A stretch of DNA of 64,000 bases from Echinicola salinicaeni. Its GTDB lineage: Bacteria > Bacteroidota > Bacteroidia > Cytophagales > Cyclobacteriaceae. The stretch covers positions 248,001-312,000 of the forward strand of contig NZ_JACODZ010000008.1 of assembly GCF_014280965.1 (NCBI RefSeq). Direction: 5' to 3'. Below, in pieces: positions 18,096 through 28,293 of this stretch. The notes under the pieces were generated by a model. It did not search any database. It was not told the DNA's origin and saw nothing but the letters and a program-made list of their open reading frames with translations. The translations under genes were made by a program, and so were the position numbers. Position 1 is the first letter of the stretch; each line of letters begins with the position of its first letter.

Positions 18096-18359
18096 ATGGA
18101 TGAACTTTTCACTGTTTATGTTTTATCCTCTAAATCTTCTGGTAAAACCTATACCGGAATGACATCTGACCTTATCAATAGGTTCCATTCACATAATTCC
18201 TTTGCTAAAATAGGCTTTACTACCAAATATAGACCATGGATAGTTATTCATACTGAAATCTTTTCTTCTAAATCCAATGCCCTTCAAAGAGAAAAGGTGC
18301 TTAAAACTGGTAAAGGAAGACTTTGGATCAAAACAAATATCCTACCCAACTATCTATAA
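18096..18359 (+). CDS. GIY-YIG nuclease family protein
   Basis: This 87-aa protein is a stand-alone GIY-YIG domain of the UPF0213/YhbQ type. The motif pair appears as VYVLSS and KTYTGMTSDLINRFHSHN, and the rest reads TEIFSSKSNALQREKVLKTGKG, typical of the family. I start it at 18096 (MDELFTVYV). These small proteins may cut branched or damaged DNA; their roles are poorly known. The gene begins 54 bp after the tRNA-Met, directly behind the tRNA terminator, a location that recurs for such genes in this phylum (general knowledge). A degenerate second start lies downstream at 18486. Confidence 0.85.
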   Translation: MDELFTVYVLSSKSSGKTYTGMTSDLINRFHSHNSFAKIGFTTKYRPWIVIHTEIFSSKSNALQREKVLKTGKGRLWIKTNILPNYL

Positions 18360-18382
18360 ATTAAGTTAGCAATAGATTAATA

Positions 18383-18396
18383 TCCGCCAAGGCGGA
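18383..18396. repeat. Palindrome TCCGCCAAGGCGGA
   Basis: A perfect 14-bp palindrome TCCGCCAAGGCGGA, immediately before the remnant of the tRNA 3' end. It looks like a REP-type element. Confidence 0.6.
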
Positions 18397-18399
18397 AAA

Positions 18400-18551
18400 G
18401 GGTTCAACTCCTCCCGATAACTATCGGGACTACAAATAGGCTTCCGTTTTTGGGAGCCTATTTTATATATTTCACTTATTCAATCATGGAAGAATTTTTT
18501 ATCGTACAGTTTTTTCGAAACAGGTCACAACCTATTACTCAACCTCTATGA
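18400..18551 (+). pseudogene. Degenerate copy of tRNA-Met 3' end, terminator and GIY-YIG start
   Basis: GGGTTCAACTCC (18400-18411) matches the T arm of the upstream tRNA-Met. It is interrupted by a palindrome and then resumes with CTACAAATAGGCTTCC and the hairpin seen after the tRNA. Near 18486, an ATG opens a 21-codon ORF reading MEEFFIVQFF..., similar to the MDELFTVYVL start of the GIY-YIG gene but ending early. I read this as the remains of a duplication of the tRNA-nuclease block. Confidence 0.55.
18413..18428. repeat. Palindrome CCCGATAACTATCGGG
   Basis: A 16-bp near-perfect palindrome that replaces the last bases of the tRNA-like remnant. A related one (CCGATAGTTATCGG) occurs at 5515-5528. 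Confidence 0.6.
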
Positions 18552-18707
18552 ATAAATTAGAAGTACCGAGACAATACTCTTAATAATATCTACACCTAAA
18601 TTTGAAAGGAAGCCCCTCCCCCAATTTTTAATAAATATTTGTTCCGTGCTTTTTGTAATATAGTGAAATTTAAGAAATTGACCTGCCGGTAAACAAAAAA
18701 TATTAAC

Positions 18708-18737
18708 AAACAAAAAGCCCCTCAAACGAGGGGCTTT
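18708..18737 (-). terminator. Terminator of the thrS-infC-rpmI-rplT operon
   Basis: AAAGCCCCTC (18714-18723) pairs with GAGGGGCTTT (18728-18737) around a 4-nt loop, followed by T on the minus strand. It is 25 bp after rplT. Confidence 0.85.
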
Positions 18738-18761
18738 ATTAATAGAGTAAGTTAGTGCTCC

Positions 18762-19106
18762 TTACTTTACTTTTTCAACAACAGCTTTGAATGCCTCTGG
18801 ATGATTCATAGCAAGGTCAGCCAAAACTTTTCTGTTTAGCTCAACTTCTGCTTTCTTGAGCAGACCCATGAATTGTGAATAAGAAATGCCATGTTCTCTG
18901 GCACCGGCATTGATACGCTGAATCCAAAGCTTTCTGAATTCTCTCTTCTTAGCTTTTCTATCCCTGTAAGCGTATTGTAAACCTTTTTCGTACTTGTTTT
19001 TTGCTACAGTCCATACATTGCTACCTCTTCCGAAATAACCTCTTGTAGCTTTTAATACTTTTTTTCTTCTTGCTCTTGACGCTACCGCGTTTACTGATCT
19101 AGGCAT
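18762..19106 (-). CDS. rplT: 50S ribosomal protein L20
   Basis: This large-subunit assembly protein binds 23S rRNA. The 114 aa start with [27 protein letters not shown], the family signature, and keep '[23 protein letters not shown]'. It is the last gene of the conserved infC-rpmI-rplT unit. In E. coli and Bacillus L20 represses this operon; a matching leader structure was not searched for here. Confidence 0.97.
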   Translation of the reverse strand: MPRSVNAVASRARRKKVLKATRGYFGRGSNVWTVAKNKYEKGLQYAYRDRKAKKREFRKLWIQRINAGAREHGISYSQFMGLLKKAEVELNRKVLADLAMNHPEAFKAVVEKVK

Positions 19107-19212
19107 AATTAATTAATTTTTTGACTCTTGGTGCCTGCAGACTTTCATCCTCAGAACTTGACAAACCAAGCATCTGGTGAATAAATAACCTTTAAATTGA
19201 TTTTGTCGAAAA

Positions 19213-19407
19213 TTAGATTCTCAACATGTCTTTTACTCTGCTCACATCTGACTCATGAACTTCACCCATTTTAGTAAGATTTCTCTTTCTTTTGGTTTCC
19301 TTCTTAGTCAGGATGTGGCTTTTGTAAGCATGTTTCCTTCTAATTTTTCCAGATCCAGTTAATTTGAATCTCTTTTTTGCACTTGATTTAGTTTTTACTT
19401 TAGGCAT
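19213..19407 (-). CDS. rpmI: 50S ribosomal protein L35
   Basis: This 64-aa basic protein begins [23 protein letters not shown], typical for L35. It lies 22 bp after infC and 106 bp before rplT, so all three are in one unit. Confidence 0.96.
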   Translation of the reverse strand: MPKVKTKSSAKKRFKLTGSGKIRRKHAYKSHILTKKETKRKRNLTKMGEVHESDVSRVKDMLRI

Positions 19408-19429
19408 AACACTGTATTATTTGTTGAAA

Positions 19430-19981
19430 TTATTTCTTACTGGTTTTGGGAGCAACAAACATATTCATTCTTTTACCTTCCATTTTAGGAAGTTGCTCCA
19501 CATGACCGTATTCTTCCAAAGCCTGTGCGAATTTCAATAACAGCATCTCTCCTCTTTCCTTAAAGACAATTGACCTACCCACAAAGTGTACGTAGGCTTT
19601 CACCTTAGCACCATCTTTCAGGAAATTGATGGCATGCTTTAATTTAAAGGCGAAATCATGATCGTCCGTATTAGGTCCGAATCGAATCTCTTTCAGAACA
19701 GTTTTAGCAGCATTAGCTTTAATTTCCTTTTGCTTCTTTTTCTGTTCGTATTTGAACTTCGCATAATCAATCACCTTACATACAGGCGGATTAGCATTAG
19801 GAGAAATTTCTACGAGATCAAGATCCTGCTCCTTGGCGATCTTGATAGCTGCATCCGTAGGAAGGACTGCATTTCCTCCTTCCACAAAGTCACCAACTAC
19901 CCTCACTTCTCGCGCTCGGATTTTTTGATTTACTTTATAAGGTTCTTCTTGTCTCGGTCTAAACGGTTTTCTTCCTCTCAA
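19430..19981 (-). CDS. infC: Translation initiation factor IF-3
   Basis: IF-3 keeps ribosomal subunits apart and proofreads the start codon. The IF3-N domain ([16 protein letters not shown]... [24 protein letters not shown]) and IF3-C domain ([21 protein letters not shown]...) are complete at 183 aa. The reading frame has no ATG near its start: TTG is at 19979-19981 and the codon before it is ATT at 19982-19984. In E. coli infC starts at AUU and IF-3 uses this to repress itself, so the AUU is a good candidate here. Gene order thrS-infC-rpmI-rplT is conserved. Confidence 0.95.
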   Translation of the reverse strand: MRGRKPFRPRQEEPYKVNQKIRAREVRVVGDFVEGGNAVLPTDAAIKIAKEQDLDLVEISPNANPPVCKVIDYAKFKYEQKKKQKEIKANAAKTVLKEIRFGPNTDDHDFAFKLKHAINFLKDGAKVKAYVHFVGRSIVFKERGEMLLLKFAQALEEYGHVEQLPKMEGKRMNMFVAPKTSKK

Positions 19982-20069
19982 AATAGTTATATTGATTAAA
20001 TGAATTTGACTGCAAATATCGGATATTTTTTTAATTATTAAAATACCCCTTCTTTTTTAGCTTTTATTT

Positions 20070-22019
20070 TTATTTACTCAGGGATTCCGAAATAATATTT
20101 TTGAAGTACTTCACAAACTCTTCCGGAGTGAAACTACCCAAGTCACCTTCACCGTGCTTACGCACAGACACTTTGCCTTCTGCTTCTTCTTTTTCACCTA
20201 CAATTAGCATAAAAGGCACTTTTTTAACTTCTGAGTCCCTAATCTTTCTGCCAATTTTCTCATCTCTATTATCTATTGAACCAGAGATATCCTGCTCATC
20301 AAGTAACTGATGAACCGTATTGGCATACTCAATAAATTTCTCGGAAATCGGTAAAATATTTATTTGCTCAGGTGATAACCAAAGCGGGAAATTACCTGCG
20401 CAGTGTTCTATAAGCACCGCTACAAACCTTTCCAAAGATCCAAAAGGAGCTCTGTGAATCATCACCGGACGGTGCTTCTGGTTATCCGAACCAACATACT
20501 CCAATTGGAATCTATCAGGCAATTGATAATCAACCTGAATAGTACCCAACTGCCAGCTTCTTCCCAAAGCATCTTTTACCATAAAGTCCAGCTTTGGACC
20601 ATAGAAAGCCGCTTCACCAAGTTCAGTAACGGTATCAAGTCCTTTTTCTTCGGCAGCCTCAACAATGGCAGCTTCCGCTTTGTTCCAAGCATCATCTCCA
20701 CCAATGTATTTTTCTTTGTTCTCAGGATCCCTAAGAGAAATCTGAGCGGTATAATCATCAAAACCCAATGCCTTGAACACATAAAGCACCAAATCTATTA
20801 CCTTGATAAACTCTTCCTTTACCTGATCCGGGCGACAGAAAATATGGGCATCATCTTGTGTAAAGCCCCTTACCCTTGTCAAACCATGCAATTCACCACT
20901 TTGTTCATACCTATATACGGTACCAAACTCTGCATATCGAATGGGCAGGTCTTTATAAGATCGAGGCTTATGCTTATATATCTCACAGTGGTGAGGACAG
21001 TTCATTGGTTTCAATAAGAATTCTTCTCCCTCATGAGGGGTCGCGATTGGCTGAAAAGAATCCTTGCCATATTTTTCATAATGTCCAGAAGTTTCATAAA
21101 GTGCCTTATGACCAATATGCGGAGTCACCACTTGTTGGTATCCTGACTTGTCTTGGGCTTTCTTCAAAAAGCTTACCAAACGCTCTCTTAACAACGTACC
21201 TTTTGGCAACCAAAGAGGAAGCCCCATTCCTACTTTTTCGGAGAAAGTAAATAATTCTAACTCTCTACCCAATTTTCTATGGTCACGCTTTTTGGCTTCC
21301 TCAAGCATCTTAAGGTACTCAGTAAGCTCCTTGGCCTTTGGAAAAGAAACACCATAGATCCTTGTAAGCATTTTATTATTCTCATCCCCTTTCCAATAGG
21401 CACCGGCCACATTAAGCAGCTTAACAGCTTTGATAAAGCCAGTGTTTGGTACGTGCGGACCTCGACAAAGGTCTACGAAATTCCCTTGTTCATAGAATGT
21501 AATTGAGCCATCCTCTAATCTGTCGATCAAGTCTAGCTTATATTCATCACCTTTTTCTTCGAAATAGGCAATGGCATCACTTTTGGATATATCTTTTCTA
21601 ATATATTCATTTTTCTGGCGGGCAAGCTCAACCATCTTTTTCTCAATGGTCTCCAACTCTGTTCCATCTATCTGCTTATCCCCAAAATCCACATCGTAGT
21701 AAAAACCTGTTTCAATGGATGGGCCGATACCAAATTTCACCCCAGGATACAATGCCTCCAAGGCTTCAGCCAAAAGGTGGGCAGATGAATGCCAAAAAGT
21801 AGATTTTCCATCTTTGTCATTCCAGGTCAATAATGCCACCTCAGCATCAGTATTAATTGGTCTGGTTGCATCCCAAACCTCTCCATTTACTTTAGCAGCA
21901 AGAACGTTCCTAGCCAATCCCTCACTGATACTAAGCGCGATTTGTAAGCCGGTAGTTCCTTTTTCATACTCTCTCACTGACCCATCGGGCAGTGTAATGT
22001 TAATTAAGTTATTAGACAT
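20070..22019 (-). CDS. thrS: Threonyl-tRNA synthetase
   Basis: This enzyme charges tRNA-Thr. The TGS domain is at the N-terminus, followed by the editing/SAD domain ([35 protein letters not shown]), the class II catalytic core with motif 2 ([37 protein letters not shown]) and the C-terminal anticodon-binding domain ([14 protein letters not shown]...). Its 649 aa are normal. It heads the thrS-infC-rpmI-rplT operon. A leader hairpin 28 nt upstream of the ATG carries a tRNA-Thr anticodon-like loop (see separate entry). Confidence 0.97.
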   Translation of the reverse strand: MSNNLINITLPDGSVREYEKGTTGLQIALSISEGLARNVLAAKVNGEVWDATRPINTDAEVALLTWNDKDGKSTFWHSSAHLLAEALEALYPGVKFGIGPSIETGFYYDVDFGDKQIDGTELETIEKKMVELARQKNEYIRKDISKSDAIAYFEEKGDEYKLDLIDRLEDGSITFYEQGNFVDLCRGPHVPNTGFIKAVKLLNVAGAYWKGDENNKMLTRIYGVSFPKAKELTEYLKMLEEAKKRDHRKLGRELELFTFSEKVGMGLPLWLPKGTLLRERLVSFLKKAQDKSGYQQVVTPHIGHKALYETSGHYEKYGKDSFQPIATPHEGEEFLLKPMNCPHHCEIYKHKPRSYKDLPIRYAEFGTVYRYEQSGELHGLTRVRGFTQDDAHIFCRPDQVKEEFIKVIDLVLYVFKALGFDDYTAQISLRDPENKEKYIGGDDAWNKAEAAIVEAAEEKGLDTVTELGEAAFYGPKLDFMVKDALGRSWQLGTIQVDYQLPDRFQLEYVGSDNQKHRPVMIHRAPFGSLERFVAVLIEHCAGNFPLWLSPEQINILPISEKFIEYANTVHQLLDEQDISGSIDNRDEKIGRKIRDSEVKKVPFMLIVGEKEEAEGKVSVRKHGEGDLGSFTPEEFVKYFKNIISESLSK

Positions 22020-22047
22020 TTAACTCTTCTAAAATTGAATTGAACAT

Positions 22048-22069
22048 AGCACCTTTACAAACAGGTGCT
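22048..22069 (-). promoter_or_regulatory. thrS leader hairpin, possible autoregulatory operator
   Basis: On the minus strand a 7-bp stem AGCACCT/AGGTGCT encloses the loop GTTTGTAA. The loop contains TTGTAA, which equals positions 33-38 of the tRNA-Thr(TGT) anticodon loop in this window. The 3' edge is 28 nt from the thrS ATG. In E. coli ThrRS represses its own mRNA through hairpins that mimic the tRNA-Thr anticodon arm. The match is suggestive, not proven. Confidence 0.45.
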
Positions 22070-22197
22070 TTAAGTATGCAAATATGCAAATTCAGCATGG
22101 GATTGAAAAATTTTAAACTTAAAGAATAGGATATTTGGTTATAATACAAATAATAGCCTTTACCTTCCACTTAATCAATCAAATATTCCCGCTTTTT

Positions 22198-22896
22198 TCA
22201 CCCCTTTTCATTGGATTGATAAAATTGCTTGATATGGATATCAGAATTCTTTACCACGCTTTTATACCACTCCAGCCTCAAGACTTCTTTTTCTGCTTCT
22301 TCTAGATAAAAATCAGCAGGACGGTTCTTGGCAATCTTTTGATGAAGGTCATAAAGACAGACAGAGGCACTTACTGAAATATTAAAACTTTCCGTAAAAC
22401 CTGCCATGGGAATATGGACCAAACCGTCACTTTTCTCGATAACTTCATCACTTACTCCGGCATGCTCATTCCCAAATACCAAGGCTATTTTTTCATCCGT
22501 TTTCACCTCACTTAAAGGCATGCTTTTACCATGCGGGGAAGTAGCCAATATTTTGTACCCATTGTTTCTCAGTACCGAGAAACAACTATCTACAGCCGAA
22601 ATAGAAGGGGCTTCTTCATAGCGATGAAGATTTACCCATTGAGCCGCTCCCCTAACCACATAGGGGTTGATATGATAAGTAGTTGATTTCTCTAAAATAT
22701 GTATATCCTGAACCCCAAAACAATCACAGGTTCTGATCACCGCGCTGGCATTATGCGGTTTGTAAATATCCTCCAAAACCACAGTAAAAAATCTAGACCG
22801 TAAGGCCAAGACTTCTTCCATCTTGGCCTTTTTATGGTCAGTAATATATTGTTCCAAATAGGCCATCAAGGCCTTATCAGGATTTTTATTTGTCAT
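22198..22896 (-). CDS. trmH: tRNA/rRNA 2'-O-methyltransferase, TrmH (SpoU) family
   Basis: This SPOUT-fold SAM enzyme is 232 aa long. Motif 1 is VLEDIYKPHNASAVIRTCDCFG, motif 2 is IALVFGNEHAGVSDEVIE, and motif 3 is GLVHIPMAGFTESFNISVSASV, all typical of TrmH, which methylates G18 in the tRNA D loop. Other SpoU enzymes are possible, but the N-terminal and C-terminal extensions fit TrmH. It starts 1 bp after the parC stop and is clearly cotranscribed with it. Confidence 0.88.
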   Translation of the reverse strand: MTNKNPDKALMAYLEQYITDHKKAKMEEVLALRSRFFTVVLEDIYKPHNASAVIRTCDCFGVQDIHILEKSTTYHINPYVVRGAAQWVNLHRYEEAPSISAVDSCFSVLRNNGYKILATSPHGKSMPLSEVKTDEKIALVFGNEHAGVSDEVIEKSDGLVHIPMAGFTESFNISVSASVCLYDLHQKIAKNRPADFYLEEAEKEVLRLEWYKSVVKNSDIHIKQFYQSNEKG

Positions 22897-22897
22897 A

Positions 22898-25504
22898 TTA
22901 AAATAATCCTAATTGCTCCTTGTCATCCTCATCCTCTTCCCCTTTCACATCTAAATCCACAGTGGAGCCAACTTCTAGATTTCCCTCTTTAGGCTTTTCT
23001 TCAGCTTTTTTCACAGGAACCAATAACTTGATATCCTTGATCGGATGGGAAGAAAGCTTATTTCCTACTGCCTTCCAGCCTTTCACATCAATCAACATAT
23101 CCAAATCATATTCTACCTGCTCCACTTCATTGCCTTTCTTGAGACTTACTTTTACCTGTGGTTGCTTATCCAAAGAAACAACCTTCAAATAGGATTTTTT
23201 ATGGTCCGAAATAAAACAAAACTTTTTATTGACCGTACTGGTCTCTATCAAGAATCGCTTCACATAATAATGCTTACTAGATCCATCATAATAAATGGCT
23301 GAAACTACCTTTTCCGGATCAAATTTCTCAATTGACAATAAGGTATTCGTATCGTATCTATTGGTCAATTCATAAGAAGTAACCTCGTAACTACCATCAT
23401 TATAAAAAGCAATGATCTTATCATCACCCAGGAAATTACCGATCAGTTTTCCCCTCTCATCAGTATTTAATCTTCCCACAGCATCATCAAAATATACATC
23501 AAGGCCGCCCAAAGTCGACACCCCCTCCATTTTCAATTGGATTTTCCTTACCGGGTATTTGGTAAGGATATTTCCTCCTGCTCCTCTTCCCTTGATATCT
23601 ATGTCCTTAAAGTCAAAATCAAAAACTTTTACCCTAGCCTTACTGCCTTGAGTCAAATAAGCCGTAATGATTTCAGCCTCACCATTACTGTTGGCAGTAA
23701 AGTAAAGTACCTTGGATCCTTTGGTTCCTTTGGTAAGCACATATTCTCTATCCCTGGTAACACTTAATATCTGGAATCGCTTCACCATTGCCCTTCCTGA
23801 ACCACCGTCTAAATAGATCATATTATAGACCATCCTTTCATCTCCTTTTCTGAAGACCCCAACATGGATAATATCTTTACCAACGAATACCTTATCCTGT
23901 ATTTTGGTTACTACACAAGTACCATCCTTTTTAAAGGCTATGATATCGTCAAGATCAGAACAGTCACATACAAATTCGTCCTTTTTAAGACCATGGCCAA
24001 TAAAACCATCTTGCCTGTTCACATACAACTTGGCATTATTTGCTGCCACTACTGTTGCTTCTATGGTATCGAAAGTTCGGATTTCAGTTTTTCTCTCCCT
24101 TCCTTTACCGTACTTTTTCAACAGGTTTTTATAATATCCAATAGCAAACTCGGTAAGGTTTTCCAAGTTATAATTGACCTCTTTAAGCTCTTCCTCCAAC
24201 TTCCTCATCAACTCGTCAGCCTTGAAGGTATCAAACTTAGAAATCCGCTTTATCTTAATCTCTGTAAGCCTTATGATATCATCTTGGGTGATTTCCCTAT
24301 AAAATTCAGGTTTATAAGGATCCAGTCCCCTATCAATGGTTTCCAAAACTGCCTCCCAGGTCTCACACTCTTCAATATCCCTATAGATCCTGTTTTCAAT
24401 AAATATTTTTTCAAGTGATGAGAAAAGTAATTTCTCCATCAGTTCTCCTCTACGGATTTCCAACTCTTGCTTGAGCAAATCCTTGGTTTGTATGGTATTC
24501 CTTTTGAGAATATCATTGACAGTCAAGAAAACAGGCTTATCATCAATGATCACACAGGCATTAGGAGAAATGGACACCTCACAATCCGTAAATGCATACA
24601 ATGCATCAATAGTCATATCAGGAGATTGGCCAGAAGCCAAGAACACTTGTATCTCTACATCTTTGGCAGTATTGTCCACCACCTTTTTGATCTTTATCTT
24701 ACCCTTATCATTGGCTTTGATAATAGAATCTATAATAGAGTTGGTAGTCGTCCCAAAAGGAATGTCTTTGATCAAAAGGCTCTTACTGTCACCTTCTTCA
24801 ATCTTGGCCCTAACCTTGATCTTTCCACCTCTAAGCCCTTCATTATACTCCGAAAAATCAGCCAAACCACCTGTCGGGAAGTCTGGCAGAACATTGGTTT
24901 TCTTCCCTTTCAATACATCTATGGATGCCTGAATAAGTTCGCAGAAGTTATGGGGTAAAATCTTGGTAGAAAGTCCCACGGCGATTCCTTCCACTCCCTG
25001 AGCAAGCAGCAATGGAAATTTAACAGGCAAGGTCAATGGCTCCCTTTTCCTTCCGTCATAAGAAAGCTGCCATTCAGTTGTCTGAGGATTAAAGACTACA
25101 TCCAAGGCAAACTTAGAAAGTCTTGCCTCTATATACCTGGCAGCTGCAGCACCATCACCTGTCCTGATATCCCCCCAGTTTCCCTGTGTTTCTATCAGTA
25201 GGTCCTTTTGTCCCAGGTTAACGATGGCATCACTAATGGAAGCATCCCCATGTGGGTGGTATTGCATGGTTTGACCAATGATATTTGCTACCTTATTGAA
25301 GCGGCCATCATCCATCTCTTTCATTGCATGCAAGATCCTACGCTGTACCGGCTTGAAACCATCTTCAATCGCAGGTACTGCACGCTCCAAAATCACATAG
25401 GAAGCATAATCAAGAAACCAGTCTTTGTACATTCCGGTAACGGGTACCGAATTGTGAAGGGCTTCGCCATTATCTTCCATACCATTATTTTCTATATCAC
25501 TCAT
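22898..25504 (-). CDS. parC: DNA topoisomerase IV subunit A
   Basis: This subunit does the DNA breakage and rejoining for chromosome decatenation. The catalytic Tyr lies in the segment AAAARYIEARLSKFALDV, preceded by the QRRILHAMKEMDDGR and PHGDASISDAIV motifs of the GyrA/ParC core. The C-terminal beta-pinwheel repeats follow from about residue 480, and the end is acidic (EEDEDDKEQLGLF). The 868 aa are longer than E. coli ParC but usual for Bacteroidota topo IV A. parE lies directly upstream with a 57-bp gap. Confidence 0.93.
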   Translation of the reverse strand: MSDIENNGMEDNGEALHNSVPVTGMYKDWFLDYASYVILERAVPAIEDGFKPVQRRILHAMKEMDDGRFNKVANIIGQTMQYHPHGDASISDAIVNLGQKDLLIETQGNWGDIRTGDGAAAARYIEARLSKFALDVVFNPQTTEWQLSYDGRKREPLTLPVKFPLLLAQGVEGIAVGLSTKILPHNFCELIQASIDVLKGKKTNVLPDFPTGGLADFSEYNEGLRGGKIKVRAKIEEGDSKSLLIKDIPFGTTTNSIIDSIIKANDKGKIKIKKVVDNTAKDVEIQVFLASGQSPDMTIDALYAFTDCEVSISPNACVIIDDKPVFLTVNDILKRNTIQTKDLLKQELEIRRGELMEKLLFSSLEKIFIENRIYRDIEECETWEAVLETIDRGLDPYKPEFYREITQDDIIRLTEIKIKRISKFDTFKADELMRKLEEELKEVNYNLENLTEFAIGYYKNLLKKYGKGRERKTEIRTFDTIEATVVAANNAKLYVNRQDGFIGHGLKKDEFVCDCSDLDDIIAFKKDGTCVVTKIQDKVFVGKDIIHVGVFRKGDERMVYNMIYLDGGSGRAMVKRFQILSVTRDREYVLTKGTKGSKVLYFTANSNGEAEIITAYLTQGSKARVKVFDFDFKDIDIKGRGAGGNILTKYPVRKIQLKMEGVSTLGGLDVYFDDAVGRLNTDERGKLIGNFLGDDKIIAFYNDGSYEVTSYELTNRYDTNTLLSIEKFDPEKVVSAIYYDGSSKHYYVKRFLIETSTVNKKFCFISDHKKSYLKVVSLDKQPQVKVSLKKGNEVEQVEYDLDMLIDVKGWKAVGNKLSSHPIKDIKLLVPVKKAEEKPKEGNLEVGSTVDLDVKGEEDEDDKEQLGLF

Positions 25505-25561
25505 ATTCTATTCTAGCAATTTAATAAAGGGTATTAAACAGATTTAGTTGAAAAGTAGCAA

Positions 25562-27466
25562 TTATGCCGCCTCTATCTCCTTCTCATCAGCAGGTTTTAG
25601 ATTATCTTTTTCATCGACCACATCCTTTTCCACCTTCAGGTTATCAATGATAAACGTCTGCCTTTTCGGAGTATTTTTCCCCATAAAGAAGGATAACAAA
25701 TCTGCAATTTTGGTTTCTTTCCTAAGAATAATAGGCTCCAAACGGATATCCTCTCCTATAAATCCACCAAATTCTTCTGGAGAAATCTCTCCTAATCCCT
25801 TAAATCGGGTAATTTCTGGTTTATTACCCAGCTTGGCGATGGCATTTCTTCGCTCTTCGTCTGAATAACAGTAAATGGTCTCTTTTTTATTTCTCACCCT
25901 AAAAAGTGGGGTATCCAATATATATAGGTGGCCATTTTTTACCAAATCAGGGAAAAACTGTAAGAAATAGGTCATGATCAGCAACCTTATATGCATTCCA
26001 TCCACATCAGCATCAGTAGCGATCACAATTTTCCTATAGCGAAGCCCCTCTATGCCATCCTCAATATTAAGAGCGTGTTGAAGCAAGTTGAATTCCTCAT
26101 TTTCATACACCACCTTTTTGGTCATACCGTAGCAGTTCAGTGGTTTACCCCTAAGAGAAAACACTGCTTGCGTTTGTACGTCCCTAGATTTAGTAATAGA
26201 ACCTGAAGCAGAATCCCCCTCTGTAATAAAGAGCATGGTTTCATTTTTGGCTTCCTCATTCGCCTTCTTGTCATCATAATGGACACGGCAATCTCTCAGT
26301 TTCTTATTGTGAAGATTCGCCTTTTTGGCGCGTTCATTGGCCAGCTTCTTAATACCGGAAATTTCCTTCCTTTCCCGTTCAGACTGCAATATCCTTTTAA
26401 GTAGCGCATTAGCGGTGTCAGGGTTTTTATGCAAGTAATTATCAAGTTCTACCTTGATAAAGTCATTGACAAATGTCCTCAATGTCGGCCCATCAGGCCC
26501 AACACTTTGGGAGCCCAGCTTGGTCTTGGTTTGGGATTCAAAAACTGGCTCTTGAACCCTCACCGCAATGGCACCCACAATACTCTGTCGTATATCAGAG
26601 GCATCATAATCCTTTTTAAAAAACTCCCTAATGGCTCTCACCAAAGCTTCTCTAAAGGCTGACAAGTGCGTACCACCTTGGGTAGTAAACTGTCCATTCA
26701 CAAAAGAATAATACTCTTCACCATATTGGTTGGAATGGGTCAAGGCCATTTCTATATCATTTCCCTTGAGGTGAATAATGGGATATCTGCTACTATCTTC
26801 ATCAATCTTTCTGTCCAAAAGATCATGTAGTCCTCTGTCAGAGAAATACTTCTTTCCGTTATAATTGATATTTAGTCCAGCATTAAGAAAGGCATAGTTC
26901 CAAATCTGGTTTTCAAGATATTCAGGAATAAAATGGTAATTCTTAAATACTGTAGGGTCAGGAGAAAAAACGATTTTTGTACCATTCCTTTCAGAGGTTT
27001 TCACCACTTCCTTATCTTCAACCAGTTCTCCTTTATTGAATACTGCCACTTTGGTTTGACCATCCCTATAGGATTGTACCTTAAAATATTCAGATAAAGC
27101 ATTCACCGCCTTGGTACCGACACCATTCAGTCCTACTGATTTCTGAAATGCGCCTGAATCGTACTTACCGCCCGTATTAATTTTGGAAACGCAGTCTATC
27201 ACCTTTCCTAGTGGTATTCCCCTACCATAATCCCTTACCTCGACCCTATGCTCACTGATCTTGATGTCAATGGTCCTTCCGTGGCCCATCATATGTTCAT
27301 CAATACTGTTATCAAGGATTTCTTTTACCAAAACGTAAATCCCATCATCCTGAGCACTACCATCTCCTAATTTCCCAATATACATCCCTGGACGGAGTCG
27401 AATATGCTCTTTCCAATCAAGGGACTTGATGCTATCTTCGGTGTATTGTACGTTTTTTTCTGCCAT
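25562..27466 (-). CDS. parE: DNA topoisomerase IV subunit B
   Basis: This is the ATPase subunit of topoisomerase IV. The GHKL ATP site is visible ([20 protein letters not shown], then YGRGIPLGK and [15 protein letters not shown]), followed by the transducer and a TOPRIM domain with EGDSASGS and the DADVDG motif. The 634 aa are shorter than GyrB, which favours ParE. It is followed by parC and trmH on the same strand. Confidence 0.93.
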   Translation of the reverse strand: MAEKNVQYTEDSIKSLDWKEHIRLRPGMYIGKLGDGSAQDDGIYVLVKEILDNSIDEHMMGHGRTIDIKISEHRVEVRDYGRGIPLGKVIDCVSKINTGGKYDSGAFQKSVGLNGVGTKAVNALSEYFKVQSYRDGQTKVAVFNKGELVEDKEVVKTSERNGTKIVFSPDPTVFKNYHFIPEYLENQIWNYAFLNAGLNINYNGKKYFSDRGLHDLLDRKIDEDSSRYPIIHLKGNDIEMALTHSNQYGEEYYSFVNGQFTTQGGTHLSAFREALVRAIREFFKKDYDASDIRQSIVGAIAVRVQEPVFESQTKTKLGSQSVGPDGPTLRTFVNDFIKVELDNYLHKNPDTANALLKRILQSERERKEISGIKKLANERAKKANLHNKKLRDCRVHYDDKKANEEAKNETMLFITEGDSASGSITKSRDVQTQAVFSLRGKPLNCYGMTKKVVYENEEFNLLQHALNIEDGIEGLRYRKIVIATDADVDGMHIRLLIMTYFLQFFPDLVKNGHLYILDTPLFRVRNKKETIYCYSDEERRNAIAKLGNKPEITRFKGLGEISPEEFGGFIGEDIRLEPIILRKETKIADLLSFFMGKNTPKRQTFIIDNLKVEKDVVDEKDNLKPADEKEIEAA

Positions 27467-27493
27467 TGATATTTTAAATTTCTACGGTACTTC

Positions 27494-27988
27494 TTAAGCT
27501 TCTGATTTAAGGCTGTTCATCTTTTTGGAAACAATTACAAACAACCAAACAATCCATATTACAAAAAATACTGGAATTAAATACAAGCCATATCCAGATC
27601 CGTCACCAATTGTCTCAGTCATTCCATTAATTCCATGCACAAAAAAGGCAATAATTATAATGGAAATATTCAAAACCGATGCAAAAGAATATGACCAGGT
27701 CAACATATTATCCTTAAATGGATCTCCATTCCTAAACAGCTTCTTGATATTCGCAGTAGACTTGTTTTCTATCATTTTTGCCGGAGTAATCAAAACCAGA
27801 TTAAGTAGGATAAATAAACCTATACCTACATAGAAGAAGGTATTCTTATCAATTACCTTTAAGGTTTCGCCATTTTCTCCGAGCTCGTAATTAACCTGCT
27901 GAGGCAAGGCAGAGTAGATATACAAGAAAATGGCAATGAAGAAGAATACGGAAAGCAAATGAAATGCTTTGGCAAATCGATAGTTCAT
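27494..27988 (-). CDS. Four-TM membrane protein of unknown function
   Basis: The 164 aa show about four hydrophobic helices (residues about 9-28, 50-69, 101-119 and 135-156), with the longer polar loops between helix 1 and 2 and between helix 2 and 3. I do not recognise the family. It lies 27 bp upstream of parE on the same strand, so it may share the topoisomerase IV transcript. No catalytic motif is visible. Confidence 0.55.
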   Translation of the reverse strand: MNYRFAKAFHLLSVFFFIAIFLYIYSALPQQVNYELGENGETLKVIDKNTFFYVGIGLFILLNLVLITPAKMIENKSTANIKKLFRNGDPFKDNMLTWSYSFASVLNISIIIIAFFVHGINGMTETIGDGSGYGLYLIPVFFVIWIVWLFVIVSKKMNSLKSEA

Positions 27989-28293
27989 AAATTCATAATT
28001 TAAACTGCTAATATAAGGTTTAAGATCAAAGAATACCTTGATGGAAGTAGTAGATTTTTCATCCTTGATCTAACACATATTTGCAGATATGCTTTAATTT
28101 ACTGACAATAAGAGCCATTTAAGCTAAATTTTTCCTGTTTATAATTTATCGAAATTAATGAAGTGACAAGGTCAATGACTTATACAGCTAATGCTCCCAC
28201 TTAAAACTTTATAATTCTAAAGGTCATGTTTTACTTTATCCTTTCTTATCGTACCTTCGTTGCTCAATTTCAATCGCTTCTGATCATTAGTAT
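27989..28293. other. Intergenic region between divergent genes
   Basis: A 305-bp AT-rich gap. A weak promoter-like TACCTTCG lies just upstream of the lipoprotein gene. I see no ORF, RNA gene or strong hairpin. Confidence 0.35.

Noticed and set aside
20403..21017. Long open frame on the plus strand inside thrS
   Set aside because: It lies fully antisense to a complete thrS with all motifs; it has no family-like sequence.
22012..22047. 11-codon ORF ([11 protein letters not shown]) in the thrS leader as an attenuator peptide
   Set aside because: It contains no threonine codons and overlaps the thrS start, so classical attenuation is not supported.
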